A stretch of 55,710 nucleotides of DNA from Planctomycetaceae bacterium (GTDB taxonomy: Bacteria; Planctomycetota; Planctomycetia; Planctomycetales; Planctomycetaceae), in assembly GCA_029243145.1 (NCBI GenBank), contig JAQWSQ010000107.1:1-55710 (forward strand). The letters are read 5' to 3'. Within the stretch, counting starts at the first letter, position 1. Every line of letters begins with the position of its first letter. The position numbers and the translations under genes are program-made. The notes beneath the pieces are model-generated. The model was given only the letters and a program-made list of their open reading frames with translations. It was not told the DNA's origin and did no database searches. Shown one piece after another: positions 20,723-29,536 of this stretch.

Positions 20723-20753
20723 GTTGCCGGGAACATGCTTTATTCCCGGCAAC
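20723..20753 (-). terminator. Strong hairpin between DUF1559 gene and downstream genes
   Basis: GTTGCCGGGAA and TTCCCGGCAAC form a perfect 11-base-pair stem with a 9-base loop, 18 bases after the DUF1559 stop. On the minus strand it is followed by a modest T-containing stretch (ACTTTCTT). It may be a partial terminator that gives more pilin-like transcript than downstream cytochrome transcript. Confidence 0.6.
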
Positions 20754-20771
20754 TCGATGTTTCAATGCTTG

Positions 20772-21806
20772 TCAGAATGCACCAATTACTTCGGCACCAC
20801 CCTTGGAACCCAAGCTGATCCAAGTTCCTTGATCGAGATTCTCACTGATGAATCGCACCGCACCATCAGCCATCAGAGCATGAACTCCACCGGTATGATG
20901 ACTTGAGGCAGATTTAATATCAATTTCTGAGACGGAATTATTGCCATCACAGTTGGTGGGAGAGTTAGGAGGCATTAGGGTATTAAACCAAGGTCCCCAG
21001 AAGTTACGTGCCGAGCCCCAATAACGACCGGCATCGTCGTTGCCACCATCATGAGTGATGGGAAGAGCCGCACGGCAGGCTTGATGATACGTTCTGATAG
21101 CGTCAATCGATGTTTGCGAATTATCGGCAATTCTCGAATGGCCAGTACCGGTAAACCTCAAATTCCCAGCGGTATGGTTTCGATAGTTTATTGCAGTCTG
21201 ATCGCCATCATTCAAACCAATTTGAACTTCCGAAGCCATAATCGTGTTGGATGTACCATCTTTGATATAAGTGAATCTAGTAGAGGAACGGTAAGTGAAA
21301 ATCCCCGCTCTAGGTCGGTTGCCAACACTCCAAGCGGTGACTGGTCCCGATGACAACGCATAACTACAAGGACCGGAATCTCCTTGAGGTCGCGATCCTG
21401 AACCGGGGTCACTGGGGCACAAGTAAGCGGGAATGACCGATCTGTGGATTGAGCCATTATTCGGGGCTTGTCTTGGGCCTCGATTAAAGTCAACCTGATT
21501 GTAAAGTGGAGCCTGATCCATAAAAGGCAGAATCATCGACATGCCACTCCAAACGTTCCAACCGTTATCCCGAGTGCGCCCCATAGGGCTGCCAGGCAAA
21601 GTGTTGTGTGTATCGTGATAGTTGTGGAGTGCCAAACCAACCTGCTTGAGGTTGTTTTTGCAGGCTGAGCGGCGGGCCGCTTCGCGGGCTTGTTGAACGG
21701 CGGGCAACAAGAGAGCCACAAGCACGGCGATGATCGCGATCACCACCAGAAGCTCAATCAAGGTGAAACCGCGCCGACAGCGCGTCAATAAGCGAGAATT
21801 TAGCAT
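20772..21806 (-). CDS. DUF1559 prepilin-like protein (intact)
   Basis: 344 residues from the ATG at 21806, with AAGGAT about 8 bases ahead of it. The N-terminus is a class III-type prepilin leader cleaved before Phe ([19 protein letters not shown]), followed by the DUF1559 region ([31 protein letters not shown]). The C-terminus carries the family block [17 protein letters not shown] and ends in GGAEVIGAF. Members are thought to be pseudopilins assembled or exported by a type II or type IV-like machine and are greatly expanded in planctomycetes. This is the only clearly intact DUF1559 gene in the window. It heads a minus-strand group with a lipoprotein, the seven-heme cytochrome and the membrane/TPR protein. 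Confidence 0.92.
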   Translation of the reverse strand: MLNSRLLTRCRRGFTLIELLVVIAIIAVLVALLLPAVQQAREAARRSACKNNLKQVGLALHNYHDTHNTLPGSPMGRTRDNGWNVWSGMSMILPFMDQAPLYNQVDFNRGPRQAPNNGSIHRSVIPAYLCPSDPGSGSRPQGDSGPCSYALSSGPVTAWSVGNRPRAGIFTYRSSTRFTYIKDGTSNTIMASEVQIGLNDGDQTAINYRNHTAGNLRFTGTGHSRIADNSQTSIDAIRTYHQACRAALPITHDGGNDDAGRYWGSARNFWGPWFNTLMPPNSPTNCDGNNSVSEIDIKSASSHHTGGVHALMADGAVRFISENLDQGTWISLGSKGGAEVIGAF

Positions 21807-21856
21807 AGCAATTTTATCCTTGGAAAAAAAAAACAAAGTGAGGTATACAGATGACG

Positions 21857-21872
21857 CCATAAGAATTTATGG
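21857..21872 (-). promoter_or_regulatory. Leader hairpin of the DUF1559 gene
   Basis: CCATAA and TTATGG form a perfect 6-base-pair stem with a 4-base loop, inside the predicted 5' untranslated region about 50 bases before the start codon. It may influence message stability; no known riboswitch is recognised. Confidence 0.3.
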
Positions 21873-21904
21873 TGCCGAGAAGTTTCGTATCCTTCATACC
21901 AGAC

Positions 21905-21933
21905 AGAATACGATAAAAACAAAGTGATATCAA
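21905..21933 (-). promoter_or_regulatory. Candidate sigma-70 promoter for the DUF1559 gene
   Basis: On the minus strand TTGATA (21928-21933) and TATTCT (21905-21910) are separated by exactly 17 bases. Transcription would start near 21898, giving a leader of about 90 bases. The region also has to hold the promoter of the divergent TPR gene. Confidence 0.45.
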
Positions 21934-21997
21934 GCAGATATTTAAGAGAAAACTTGTCTAAAATACGTAATAAATGGTGTGATTTGATCAGCAAGAG

Positions 21998-23134
21998 ATG
22001 CTGGAAAGTTGTTGTTTTTTCAGGAAAATATCATTGAGTCGATCAAAAACCCTTCTACTGATATTCTCTGGTACCCTTTGCGGAATCTTCGTGGGATTTT
22101 TAGTTCGTGCTTCTTCAGAGGATCTGGAACTCGAAGCCACCAAAGCTTGGAATCAGGGAAATGTCTCTGGATCTGAACATTTGGCACGCCAAATTTTGGC
22201 CCGTAATGATCAATCTGATCGAGCGTATGAAATATTGAATCAAGTCGCATCTCATGATGGCAAGCCCCTCATGAAAGTTGCGATTTTGTTGACGAGAGCA
22301 GATCAAACAAATCAAACCTATGACCGCTACATCCAAGCGGGAGATCTCGCTCTTCAGCATCACTATGCAGCAGTCGCAGAAGATGCTTGGAATCGAGCAC
22401 TGCGATTCGATCAAAAACGCAAAATCGCTCGTCAACGGTTGATTTCAATCTCAGCACTCCGACTGGATTCGGAAAACCTGATCGAACTTTTGTTTGAGCA
22501 ATTAAATCGATTCAGCTTTGATGCCGAAAGCCTTCGATTGTTACTGAACTGCGAAACACTGGACCGTGAAGCCAAAGAGTTACAGGAAATACTTCAGAAC
22601 TATTTAGATGCTGACCCCAAAGATCAGACCTCTCGCCAAGGTTTGGCACGCTGTTACATCTCTCTTGGGGAACCTGAAAAGGCAGTCCAGCTCTGGAGCG
22701 ATCCACCTGTTAGCCTCAGTTCGAGAATTGTTTACGCACGAGCCCTGATCGAATCGGGACAAGCGGATTCGGCGGTTCCGTTACTCGATGATGATCAGGA
22801 GGGGCAAAGCTCTGCTGAATTCCAGTTCGTGAAAGGCCTTTTATCGTTAAAACTCAACAACTCTAGCGCAGCCACTGAACATCTCCGCAGAGCAGTGAAT
22901 CAACGCCCATTGAATCAGGAGATGCGTTCTTATTACACCGATGCACTCCGCTTGGCAGGAGATATTGAAGAAAACGAGAAGCAGTCTCAGTTGCTGAAAG
23001 TCAATCATCTGATCTTCAGGCTATTGAATCATCCTGATACCGTTGTTGATAAAGAATTGGTTCAATCATTGAAAAGTCACTGCGTAGCGTTAGGGGCAGA
23101 TCGGTATGTTCAAATTTTGAAACTTGAACCTTGA
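21998..23134 (+). CDS. Membrane-anchored TPR protein
   Basis: 378 residues. One N-terminal hydrophobic segment (about residues 16-37, SKTLLLIFSGTLCGIFVGFL) anchors or exports it; the rest is a helical TPR solenoid (for instance ARCYISLGEPEKAVQLW, LLSLKLNNSSAATEHLRRA). TPR arrays are protein-binding scaffolds. It is 79 bases upstream of the CRTAC1-type gene on the same strand and divergent from the DUF1559/cytochrome arm, with which it shares the intergenic promoter region. The TPR-like tail of the membrane protein at 17032-19293 suggests both arms use similar scaffolding. The start codon is preceded only by a weak AAGAG. Confidence 0.8.
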   Translation: MLESCCFFRKISLSRSKTLLLIFSGTLCGIFVGFLVRASSEDLELEATKAWNQGNVSGSEHLARQILARNDQSDRAYEILNQVASHDGKPLMKVAILLTRADQTNQTYDRYIQAGDLALQHHYAAVAEDAWNRALRFDQKRKIARQRLISISALRLDSENLIELLFEQLNRFSFDAESLRLLLNCETLDREAKELQEILQNYLDADPKDQTSRQGLARCYISLGEPEKAVQLWSDPPVSLSSRIVYARALIESGQADSAVPLLDDDQEGQSSAEFQFVKGLLSLKLNNSSAATEHLRRAVNQRPLNQEMRSYYTDALRLAGDIEENEKQSQLLKVNHLIFRLLNHPDTVVDKELVQSLKSHCVALGADRYVQILKLEP

Positions 23135-23213
23135 GTTCAGTTGGACGTCGTGAATTCGTCATCTCCTCAGCTAACGATTACACCAAAACCGCTTTCAGAA
23201 TTCAGATCACTCC

Positions 23214-24989
23214 ATGCGAAATTTTAGTCTTTCCATAACTCTCTTCTCAATTTGTTGCGCGCTGGGATATGCCGGCGTCAACGCATGGGACCGTTGGAAC
23301 TATTGGGAAAAAGACAAAGAACTCTTTTCTGATCTTATGGAGTCTTCCCAGACAGAACCGTCTCTGGAGCCAAGCCTGGAAACGGAATCTGATTCTCCTC
23401 GCGGTCAACTGAATTTTGAAATGGTCCAAAATACCGGAATCTCTTTTGAATACGAAAATGGTTCTGAAGATGAATACCACCTCGCTGAAACTCTTGGGGG
23501 AGGAGTTGGTGTTTTCGATTTTGATAATGATGGACAAAACGATTTGGTGTTCGTGGACGGGGGGACTGCTTATCAGCCAGCTCACAATCAAGGTAATCAT
23601 TTAATCATTTATCGTGGCTTGCGAGACATCAAATTTCAGGATGTCACAACGGAGTCGAGCTTGAATTGGGAAGGCTATGGGCATGGGTGCATCGTCGGTG
23701 ATGTCAATAATGATGGATTTGACGACCTGTTCGTTACCGGATATCTCTCCACCGGTCTATTTCTGAATCAAGGCGACGGTACCTTTCAAGAAACCACTGA
23801 GACGTCAGGTCTCTCGATCAAACGATGGAATAGTTCGGCTGCATTTTGCGATCTCGACTCTGATGGTGATGTCGACCTCTATGTGACTGGTTATGCAGAC
23901 ACGCCCCCAGAATTACCAACCCCTGTTTGCCGATCTGGTGAGCAAAGAATTCATTGTCATCCTCACCACTATCATTCGATACCCGATTCGATTTTCGAAA
24001 ATCTTGGGGATGGAACATTTATTGATCGTTCAGAAACCACTGAAATCTCCCAGCACCAGGAATACGGCTTGGGAGTTGTCATCACAGATCTGAATTACGA
24101 TTCGCTTCCAGACATCTTTGTTGCGAACGATGGTGATCGCAATCTCTTGTTTCAAAATAAGGGCAACTGGGATTTTGAAGAAATCGCCTTGGTCGCTGGT
24201 GTCGCTTACAACAGTAAAGGCCGCTCGATGGGTTCTATGGGAATTGCCTGTGCCGATTTTACGAATGATGGAACAATTGATCTACTCACCACGAATTTCT
24301 CCAACGAGCGAAACGTTCTCTTTGAAAATATTGGGGACATGCTTTTTCGGGACAGCTCATTAAACACACCCATCGATCGCGCTTCGAGGTCGCTCGTGGG
24401 ATGGGCGGCAATCCCGATTGATGTCGATTACGATGGATATATGGATCTTTTTGTGACCAATGGACATGTGACAAAGATGCCCGAGGAAATGCATCGCCAA
24501 CCTGCTTTTCTCATGAGGGGTCTTCGAGGTGGGGCATGGGAAAATGCTCATTCAGCAGGTGATTATTTCCAACAGAATTGGCACGGTCGAGGGGCCGCCA
24601 AAGCTGATTTTGATGGGGACTATCGAGATGATCTCGTTGTCAGTCATATCAATGACCGTCCCTCAATTTTAAAAAATCGCTCTGGGCCGTTTGGCAACCG
24701 AATTGTTGTCTCGTTGATTGGAGTCAATGGCGACCGGAACGCAATCAGCGCGACGATCAATTATAAAGTTAATGAGCGTCTTCGGATCCATCAGGTCAAA
24801 CTCAATAATGGATATCTTTGTTCCGAACCGGGCCAATTGATTCTTGGTATCGGAGATGCCGCTCGAATCACAGATTTGACAATCGATTGGCCATCAGGAG
24901 AGCGATCATTGATTCCCAGCATGCTTGCTAATACAAAGCTCGAAATCATTGAGGGTGGTGAGACCTTTACGTCAGAACTTCCCAATTGA
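23214..24989 (+). CDS. CRTAC1-type FG-GAP/VCBS propeller with ASPIC/UnbV domain
   Basis: 591 residues with an N-terminal signal or anchor (residues ~5-24). About seven FG-GAP/VCBS blades carry calcium-binding D-x-[DN]-x-D-G motifs: FDFDNDGQND, GDVNNDGFDDL, CDLDSDGDVDL, TDLNYDSLPDI, ADFTNDGTIDL, IDVDYDGYMDL and ADFDGDYRDDL. The C-terminal ~110 residues match the ASPIC/UnbV domain (LIDWPSGE-like LTIDWPSGERS). In eukaryotes such proteins are secreted matrix proteins; in bacteria they are surface or periplasmic and of unknown function. It is co-directional with the TPR gene and opposite a multiheme cytochrome arm. Confidence 0.9.
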   Translation: MRNFSLSITLFSICCALGYAGVNAWDRWNYWEKDKELFSDLMESSQTEPSLEPSLETESDSPRGQLNFEMVQNTGISFEYENGSEDEYHLAETLGGGVGVFDFDNDGQNDLVFVDGGTAYQPAHNQGNHLIIYRGLRDIKFQDVTTESSLNWEGYGHGCIVGDVNNDGFDDLFVTGYLSTGLFLNQGDGTFQETTETSGLSIKRWNSSAAFCDLDSDGDVDLYVTGYADTPPELPTPVCRSGEQRIHCHPHHYHSIPDSIFENLGDGTFIDRSETTEISQHQEYGLGVVITDLNYDSLPDIFVANDGDRNLLFQNKGNWDFEEIALVAGVAYNSKGRSMGSMGIACADFTNDGTIDLLTTNFSNERNVLFENIGDMLFRDSSLNTPIDRASRSLVGWAAIPIDVDYDGYMDLFVTNGHVTKMPEEMHRQPAFLMRGLRGGAWENAHSAGDYFQQNWHGRGAAKADFDGDYRDDLVVSHINDRPSILKNRSGPFGNRIVVSLIGVNGDRNAISATINYKVNERLRIHQVKLNNGYLCSEPGQLILGIGDAARITDLTIDWPSGERSLIPSMLANTKLEIIEGGETFTSELPN

Positions 24990-25177
24990 AGAACTATAAG
25001 TGCCTGCTCTTTTGACTTAAAGTACCAGCTTGCAGCCTCTCCTGAATAAGGATTTCCGTCAATATTTTCTCTGAAGTCAGTGATTTTCACGCGAGCTTGG
25101 GCATTCCTCTCGAAAAATTCTCAGAACTTTTCGCAGTTCTCATAAGCTTTGTGTATTTCTTATCTTAGCGTTCATTT

Positions 25178-25203
25178 CCCCTAGCCGGTTAGCCCCCTAG
25201 GGG
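25178..25203. repeat. CCCCTAG direct repeat ending in a CCCCTAGGGG palindrome
   Basis: CCCCTAG occurs at 25178-25184 and again at 25194-25200, 16 bases apart. The second copy is part of the perfect palindrome CCCCTAGGGG (25194-25203). It lies about 140 bases before the orphan gene's start, so it might be an operator; no protein is known to bind it. Confidence 0.4.
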
Positions 25204-25327
25204 TGCTCAACAGGCGTGGGATGGGGAGTTATCTGAAAGACCGATTCGTTGAATTTCGTAGAGACGGATCTCGATGAAATGGAAGGGAAGGCTGACGAGG
25301 GGAATGGATCTCAGTCTTCATTGTCTA

Positions 25328-25333
25328 AGGAGA
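25328..25333 (+). promoter_or_regulatory. Shine-Dalgarno site deciding the orphan gene start
   Basis: AAGGAG lies 8 bases before the ATG at 25342, favouring that start over the TTG at 25249 or the ATG at 25279. Confidence 0.6.
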
Positions 25334-25341
25334 TCACCGAG

Positions 25342-25818
25342 ATGATTACGTCTCACGACTTAGTTGAAGTCACTCAAAATGTTGAAGAAACGCTGAAAGC
25401 TCCAGAGTTGTTTCGAAACCAGAAACCTCATGCGCGGTTTGAAGCAGGGTTGAAGAAATTGTATCAAATGCCCATACATCGATCACATTATGAAGTGACT
25501 CGTTGCTTGTGGGACATGTGGAATAGTGATCCACCTGAAGCAGACACATTTTGGCTTCTCTCTGTCGGTTCCAGGTTGGAGTTAACCGGAATTGCGGTCA
25601 TCTCAGAACGATCACGTCGCAACTGGTCCAACTACTACAGCATTGACGATGCTGTCAGTTGGGGGCAGACGATCGACTTTCAAATCACGGCGACAGATAT
25701 TGCGTTTGGTCCGCACAAGAGACCCAGTTTCTGGGGACTCTATCGGCATCTCAAAAAAGTCTCGACTCACCTACTGAAAAAGAATCATTTCAAAAACCTT
25801 AGTAAAACGGCTTGTTGA
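25342..25818 (+). CDS. Orphan protein of unknown function
   Basis: 158 residues from the ATG with the best ribosome site; a 189-residue form is possible from 25249. I do not recognise a family. There is no signal peptide or membrane segment, so it is probably cytoplasmic. The N-terminal third is acidic and helical. The middle is rich in tryptophan (CLWDMWNSDPP, ADTFWLLSVG, RRNWSNYY), and the tail is basic (RHLKKVSTHLLKKNHFKN), which would suit nucleic-acid or membrane-surface contact. It stands alone on the plus strand, 350 bases downstream of the CRTAC1-type gene and 240 bases upstream of a lipoprotein gene. Confidence 0.5.
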   Translation: MITSHDLVEVTQNVEETLKAPELFRNQKPHARFEAGLKKLYQMPIHRSHYEVTRCLWDMWNSDPPEADTFWLLSVGSRLELTGIAVISERSRRNWSNYYSIDDAVSWGQTIDFQITATDIAFGPHKRPSFWGLYRHLKKVSTHLLKKNHFKNLSKTAC

Positions 25819-26060
25819 AACGCGGCATGGATGTCTGGGGGACGATCAGGGATGACTCATTTTTCGCATAAACCAAGTGGTCGTCAAGACCGGCATAATC
25901 GAACAGATTGTAAAAGCCAGAGAAGTCGTGAGGCAATTCCCTCAATAGCGATGAACCGATCTGGAAAATTTTATGTAACCCTAAAAGTTAAATTACATCG
26001 ATAAGTACGCAGATGGGCATAGTCTGCAATTGAACCACTCATCCAACTTCTGTATCCACA

Positions 26061-26597
26061 ATGAATATCATCTCCAACCCAATACCAAATCCTCTCAAAT
26101 CAAATCGCAGAATCTTTGTGTTCAGTCTCTGCGTACTTACACAATCGTTCGTACTAGGTTGTGGCTCAACGGCCGACACTCCCGAACTGAGCTCGGTCAC
26201 AGGCTCCGTGATGGTTGATGGTGAGCCGGTCACAGAAGGTCAAATCACACTCATTCCAAATACAGAGTCTGGCCCACAGGGCCCATCATTTGCCGGTCAA
26301 ATTCGCGAGGATGGCTCCTTTTCCATCTGCGGACCGAATGGCGTCGAAGGAGCAATGCCGGGTGAATATCAGGTGGTGATTTACGCGATCCCCGCGACGC
26401 ACGAAGAGCTCATCAATGCCGCACAAAACGGTCGCCTCAAAAGGTCAGATTTTGTTCACGATTCACTCATTCCACCGGCCTATCAGAATCAAAAATCCAC
26501 TCCGCTGAAAATTCTTGTTAAGGCAGAGCAGGAAAACCAATATCAATTTGAGTTAAAACATCAACCAGGCATCAAAATCAGCCGCTCGATTCAATAA
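26061..26597 (+). CDS. Small lipoprotein, carboxypeptidase-regulatory-like
   Basis: 178 residues. The signal ends in a lipobox (SFVLGC, Cys34). The mature protein begins with a VTGSVMVDGEPVTEGQITL beta segment like that of the lipoprotein at 15867-16340, followed by GSFSICGPNGVEGAMPGEYQ, the usual two-strand signature of these planctomycete lipoproteins. It is 87 bases upstream of a DUF1559 gene on the same strand and probably co-transcribed with it. The function is unknown. Confidence 0.8.
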   Translation: MNIISNPIPNPLKSNRRIFVFSLCVLTQSFVLGCGSTADTPELSSVTGSVMVDGEPVTEGQITLIPNTESGPQGPSFAGQIREDGSFSICGPNGVEGAMPGEYQVVIYAIPATHEELINAAQNGRLKRSDFVHDSLIPPAYQNQKSTPLKILVKAEQENQYQFELKHQPGIKISRSIQ

Positions 26598-26684
26598 TCA
26601 AATCAAAGTCAAACAGCATCTCCCCTCAGTCTAAGTGATGTCGACATTTGTCATGTCACTGATCAAAAAGTTACAGGTCTCATT

Positions 26685-27606
26685 ATGATTCAACAACACA
26701 GACGCGGATTTACGCTCATCGAGCTTCTGGTCGTCATCGCGATCATCGCAGTTTTGGTCGCAATTTTGCTTCCCGCGGTCCAACAAGCTCGTGAAGCCGC
26801 CCGTCGAACAGCTTGCAAAAACAATCTCAAACAAATCGGGTTGGCTTTGCATAATTATCACGACACGCATCGTCGTGTTTCCACCTCTGGAAGTTGTCAA
26901 CGGCTGTCACCTGAGTTCACCGTTCCCGAGTTGCAGTCCGATCCCATTTGACTGGCCGAATGTCAGCGGTAACTGGGTCACACTTTCATTGCCGTTTCTG
27001 GAAGAATCTACGACCTACAATCAGATCGATTTCAATCTCGGATACACGCATCCCACGAACAAGCCACATTTCGATCGCAAAATCAAGGCGATGATTTGCC
27101 ACTCAAATCCGATTTCGGATCAAGTCTTTCTCACCGGAGGCCACATCGTCCATTACTCGGCGATGACCGGTTCTGCAACGACATCGTTCTTCCCCACACC
27201 GTTCAATCTGGAAACCATTCCTTGGGCCGCAGGTTCGACGACATACCAAGACAAACGAGGGATGTTTTATCACAACTCCAGAACCAGCATGGCAAGTGTG
27301 ACCGACGGAACATCCAACACAATTGCTGTGTCTGAGACGTTTGGCTATCAGCCGACCAGTGCAGCGACTCCATTGGAAGTAATGACCGGACAAGGGCAAA
27401 CCTTCTCAATTTTGACCACCACCGGATTTGCGATCAATCAATTCAGTCTGATGTCTCGCTGGTTCACACCAAGTAGCTTTCACACTGGTGGAACTCAGGT
27501 GCTTCTGGCGGATGGCTCTGTGCGATTTGTGAACGAGTATGTAGATCAAAATACTTGGCAGAATCTCGGTTCCATGTCCGATGGCAAGGTCATTGGCGAT
27601 TTCTGA
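26685..27606 (+). pseudogene. DUF1559 prepilin-like gene with +1 frameshift
   Basis: Codons from 26685 give a normal prepilin leader ([19 protein letters not shown]) and head up to HNYHDTHR; this frame ends at 26951. The rest of the family sequence continues one base later from about 26875 ([10 protein letters not shown]) through SSFHTGGTQVLLADGSVRFV to the usual C-terminus DGKVIGDF at 27606. One extra base among 26871-26874 (CGTCGTG) explains the break; together the parts make a normal-length protein of about 306 residues. It is either a recent pseudogene or a sequence error. A terminator follows at 27633. Its lipoprotein neighbour is intact. Confidence 0.88.
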
Positions 27607-27632
27607 TCCCACATAACAACTGCAAACACATC

Positions 27633-27668
27633 AACCACGGGAGCGGTCATCGCCTTCGTGGTTTTTTT
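27633..27668 (+). terminator. Rho-independent terminator after the lipoprotein/DUF1559 unit
   Basis: AACCACG (27633-27639) pairs with CGTGGTT (27657-27663), with a partly paired inner part, and is followed by a run of T residues. It ends the plus-strand transcript before the convergent hydrolase gene. Confidence 0.8.
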
Positions 27669-27678
27669 CTTTCAGCTC

Positions 27679-29349
27679 TCACTGCTTTTCCATCACTGGT
27701 GCAATGATGTGAGAAGAATACTTGGCCGAGTGGTGAATGGTATTGACGGCTTTGACGGCATCATCGGGAAACTCAATGGTGAGCGGTTTTCCGGTTTGAG
27801 GATTCGGTTCGTACAACGGCGCACCGGTACTCGCGACAGTCACCCGAATGCGATGTCCCGTGTTGAAGATCTGGCTCATCCAGCCAACCGGGAACGCCAC
27901 TTTGTAAACCTCACCCGGCTCCATGAGCACTTCATGATCAAAGCCTTCGCGATAGCGGACACGCCAAGGATAATCGACAATCAGAATCGACCGTCCGTCA
28001 GGATAAACGTCGCTGACCCGCACAATCAAATCGGTATCGCGGGCGGTCGAGGAGAGATAGATTTCCGCCTGAACGCGTCCCGTCCACTCCACCGGTTCGA
28101 TGAGAGGTTTTGTCGTGAAGGTTAACACCTCCGATTGCTGTTCGAAGGGTCGCGCATCTCTGGCTCCGGGAAATGACCGACCCGGAATCTGCATCGGATG
28201 GTAGGGATCACTCTCATACGAAGTCGCCCCTCTAGCAGAGGTCGATTGATTCAGGTTCAGGTTTCCGTCGGCTTTCAGATAGTAGGAAGTCGAGTCGGTA
28301 GAGGGAGGAAATGTTTTGGCCAAGCGCCAATTGTTACCGGGTGCATCCTTCTCCCCCACAGCTCCCATTACGTAATATCGAACAGCAGGTTCCTCTTCGG
28401 CAGCATTCTGCTCTCCCTTCAGATAATGATTGAACCAGCCGACCATGTGTTCCTCGACCGGCCATGCCGCGTTTTCAGGATATTCGAGTCCGCCCACGCG
28501 ATTGCCTTTGTTCAACCTACCGTGCAACCACGGCCCAATGACAAGATGCTGGTGACCTCGTGAATGTGGTCCGCCTTTGGTATTCCGTCCCTGAAAACTG
28601 GCAATCGACCCCTGATTCATGAAGTCATACCAACTCCCAATCGTGACACAGGGGACGTTCATCTTGTCAAAATGCAGCGTGCAATCTTCCGCTTTCCAGT
28701 AGTCATCGTAATGCGGATGCTCGAACCATTCCCGCAAGACCTCTCGTTGGTCTTCCGGGTTCCGACAAATGGATTCCATCGACTTGAAACGTTCGGGACG
28801 CGTTGTCCCTCCGATGCGATAACCTTCGTGAAACAGGCTGAGCCCTGTATCGGTCATATACTGACAAACGAGGCTAGGCGGCTGCGTCACAGCCAGATAG
28901 TTCTGGGCATAACCACCTTGAGAACTTCCAAACGTACCGACCTTGCCGGTGCTCCATGATTGTTTGGCCAACCATTCGCAACTGTCATAACCATCTTGTC
29001 GTTCCCCCCATTGCATCGCGCGATAGCCGACCCATTTTCCTTCGGAGAGATGTGTCCCGCGATAATTGATGAGCGCCACGACAAACCCATGTTTGGCGAT
29101 ACGGGCGGCGGCTTCGCGTGTCGATTTCCCTCGCAAACTGGCGTAACGCTGCTCAAATATGACCGGCCAGGGGCCGTCTCCAGTGGGAAAGTAGAGATAC
29201 GCCGAGATTTTATTGCCGTCCCGCATGGGCATCATCACGTGCTCTTCACGAACATCGCCGAGATTTAGTTCCTGCTGAGCCAGGAGTGCATCTACAAACA
29301 TGAAATTCAAACAAAACATGCAGACCAAAAGTTGAAATTGTCGGATCAT
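27679..29349 (-). CDS. CocE/NonD-type (peptidase S15) alpha/beta-hydrolase, secreted
   Basis: 556 residues from the ATG at 29349, chosen because GAGG lies 6-7 bases upstream and the product begins with a signal peptide (FQLLVCMFCLNFMFVDALLAQ). The frame is open to 29493. The hydrolase domain has the nucleophile elbow GSSQGG (Ser143) and the family opening MMPMRDGNKISAYLYFP. The C-terminal part is the jelly-roll X-Pro dipeptidyl-peptidase domain (GRVQAEIYLSSTARDTDLIVRV). Relatives are cocaine esterase, glutaryl acylases and X-Pro dipeptidyl peptidases, so it hydrolyses an acyl ester or amide of unknown identity outside the cytoplasm. It is divergent from the PVC dehydrogenase gene. Confidence 0.88.
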   Translation of the reverse strand: MIRQFQLLVCMFCLNFMFVDALLAQQELNLGDVREEHVMMPMRDGNKISAYLYFPTGDGPWPVIFEQRYASLRGKSTREAAARIAKHGFVVALINYRGTHLSEGKWVGYRAMQWGERQDGYDSCEWLAKQSWSTGKVGTFGSSQGGYAQNYLAVTQPPSLVCQYMTDTGLSLFHEGYRIGGTTRPERFKSMESICRNPEDQREVLREWFEHPHYDDYWKAEDCTLHFDKMNVPCVTIGSWYDFMNQGSIASFQGRNTKGGPHSRGHQHLVIGPWLHGRLNKGNRVGGLEYPENAAWPVEEHMVGWFNHYLKGEQNAAEEEPAVRYYVMGAVGEKDAPGNNWRLAKTFPPSTDSTSYYLKADGNLNLNQSTSARGATSYESDPYHPMQIPGRSFPGARDARPFEQQSEVLTFTTKPLIEPVEWTGRVQAEIYLSSTARDTDLIVRVSDVYPDGRSILIVDYPWRVRYREGFDHEVLMEPGEVYKVAFPVGWMSQIFNTGHRIRVTVASTGAPLYEPNPQTGKPLTIEFPDDAVKAVNTIHHSAKYSSHIIAPVMEKQ

Positions 29350-29536
29350 CAGATGCCTCAGTGATAGGAGGAATGGAATGAACGTGTATCGCTCTCTTCT
29401 ACTTGACTCAATATCCAAATGCCACATATTCCTGAAAGTGACCTGCGGATGCACGTATGATTCTACTTGATTCTCGACACACTCTTGGGCCACAATGGAT
29501 TCCTACCTGCCGATTCCACACCCGCCCGGAGCCACC

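Larger units (their letters stand above)
24990..25341. other. Intergenic region with short palindromes
   Basis: About 350 bases downstream of the CRTAC1-type gene without a supported gene, apart from the possible N-terminal extension of the next gene (open from 25249). It holds the CCCCTAG repeat/palindrome described separately. Confidence 0.4.

Noticed and set aside
25178..25203. Intrinsic terminator for the CRTAC1-type gene
   Set aside because: The palindrome has no loop and no T tract, and it is about 190 bases past the stop codon.
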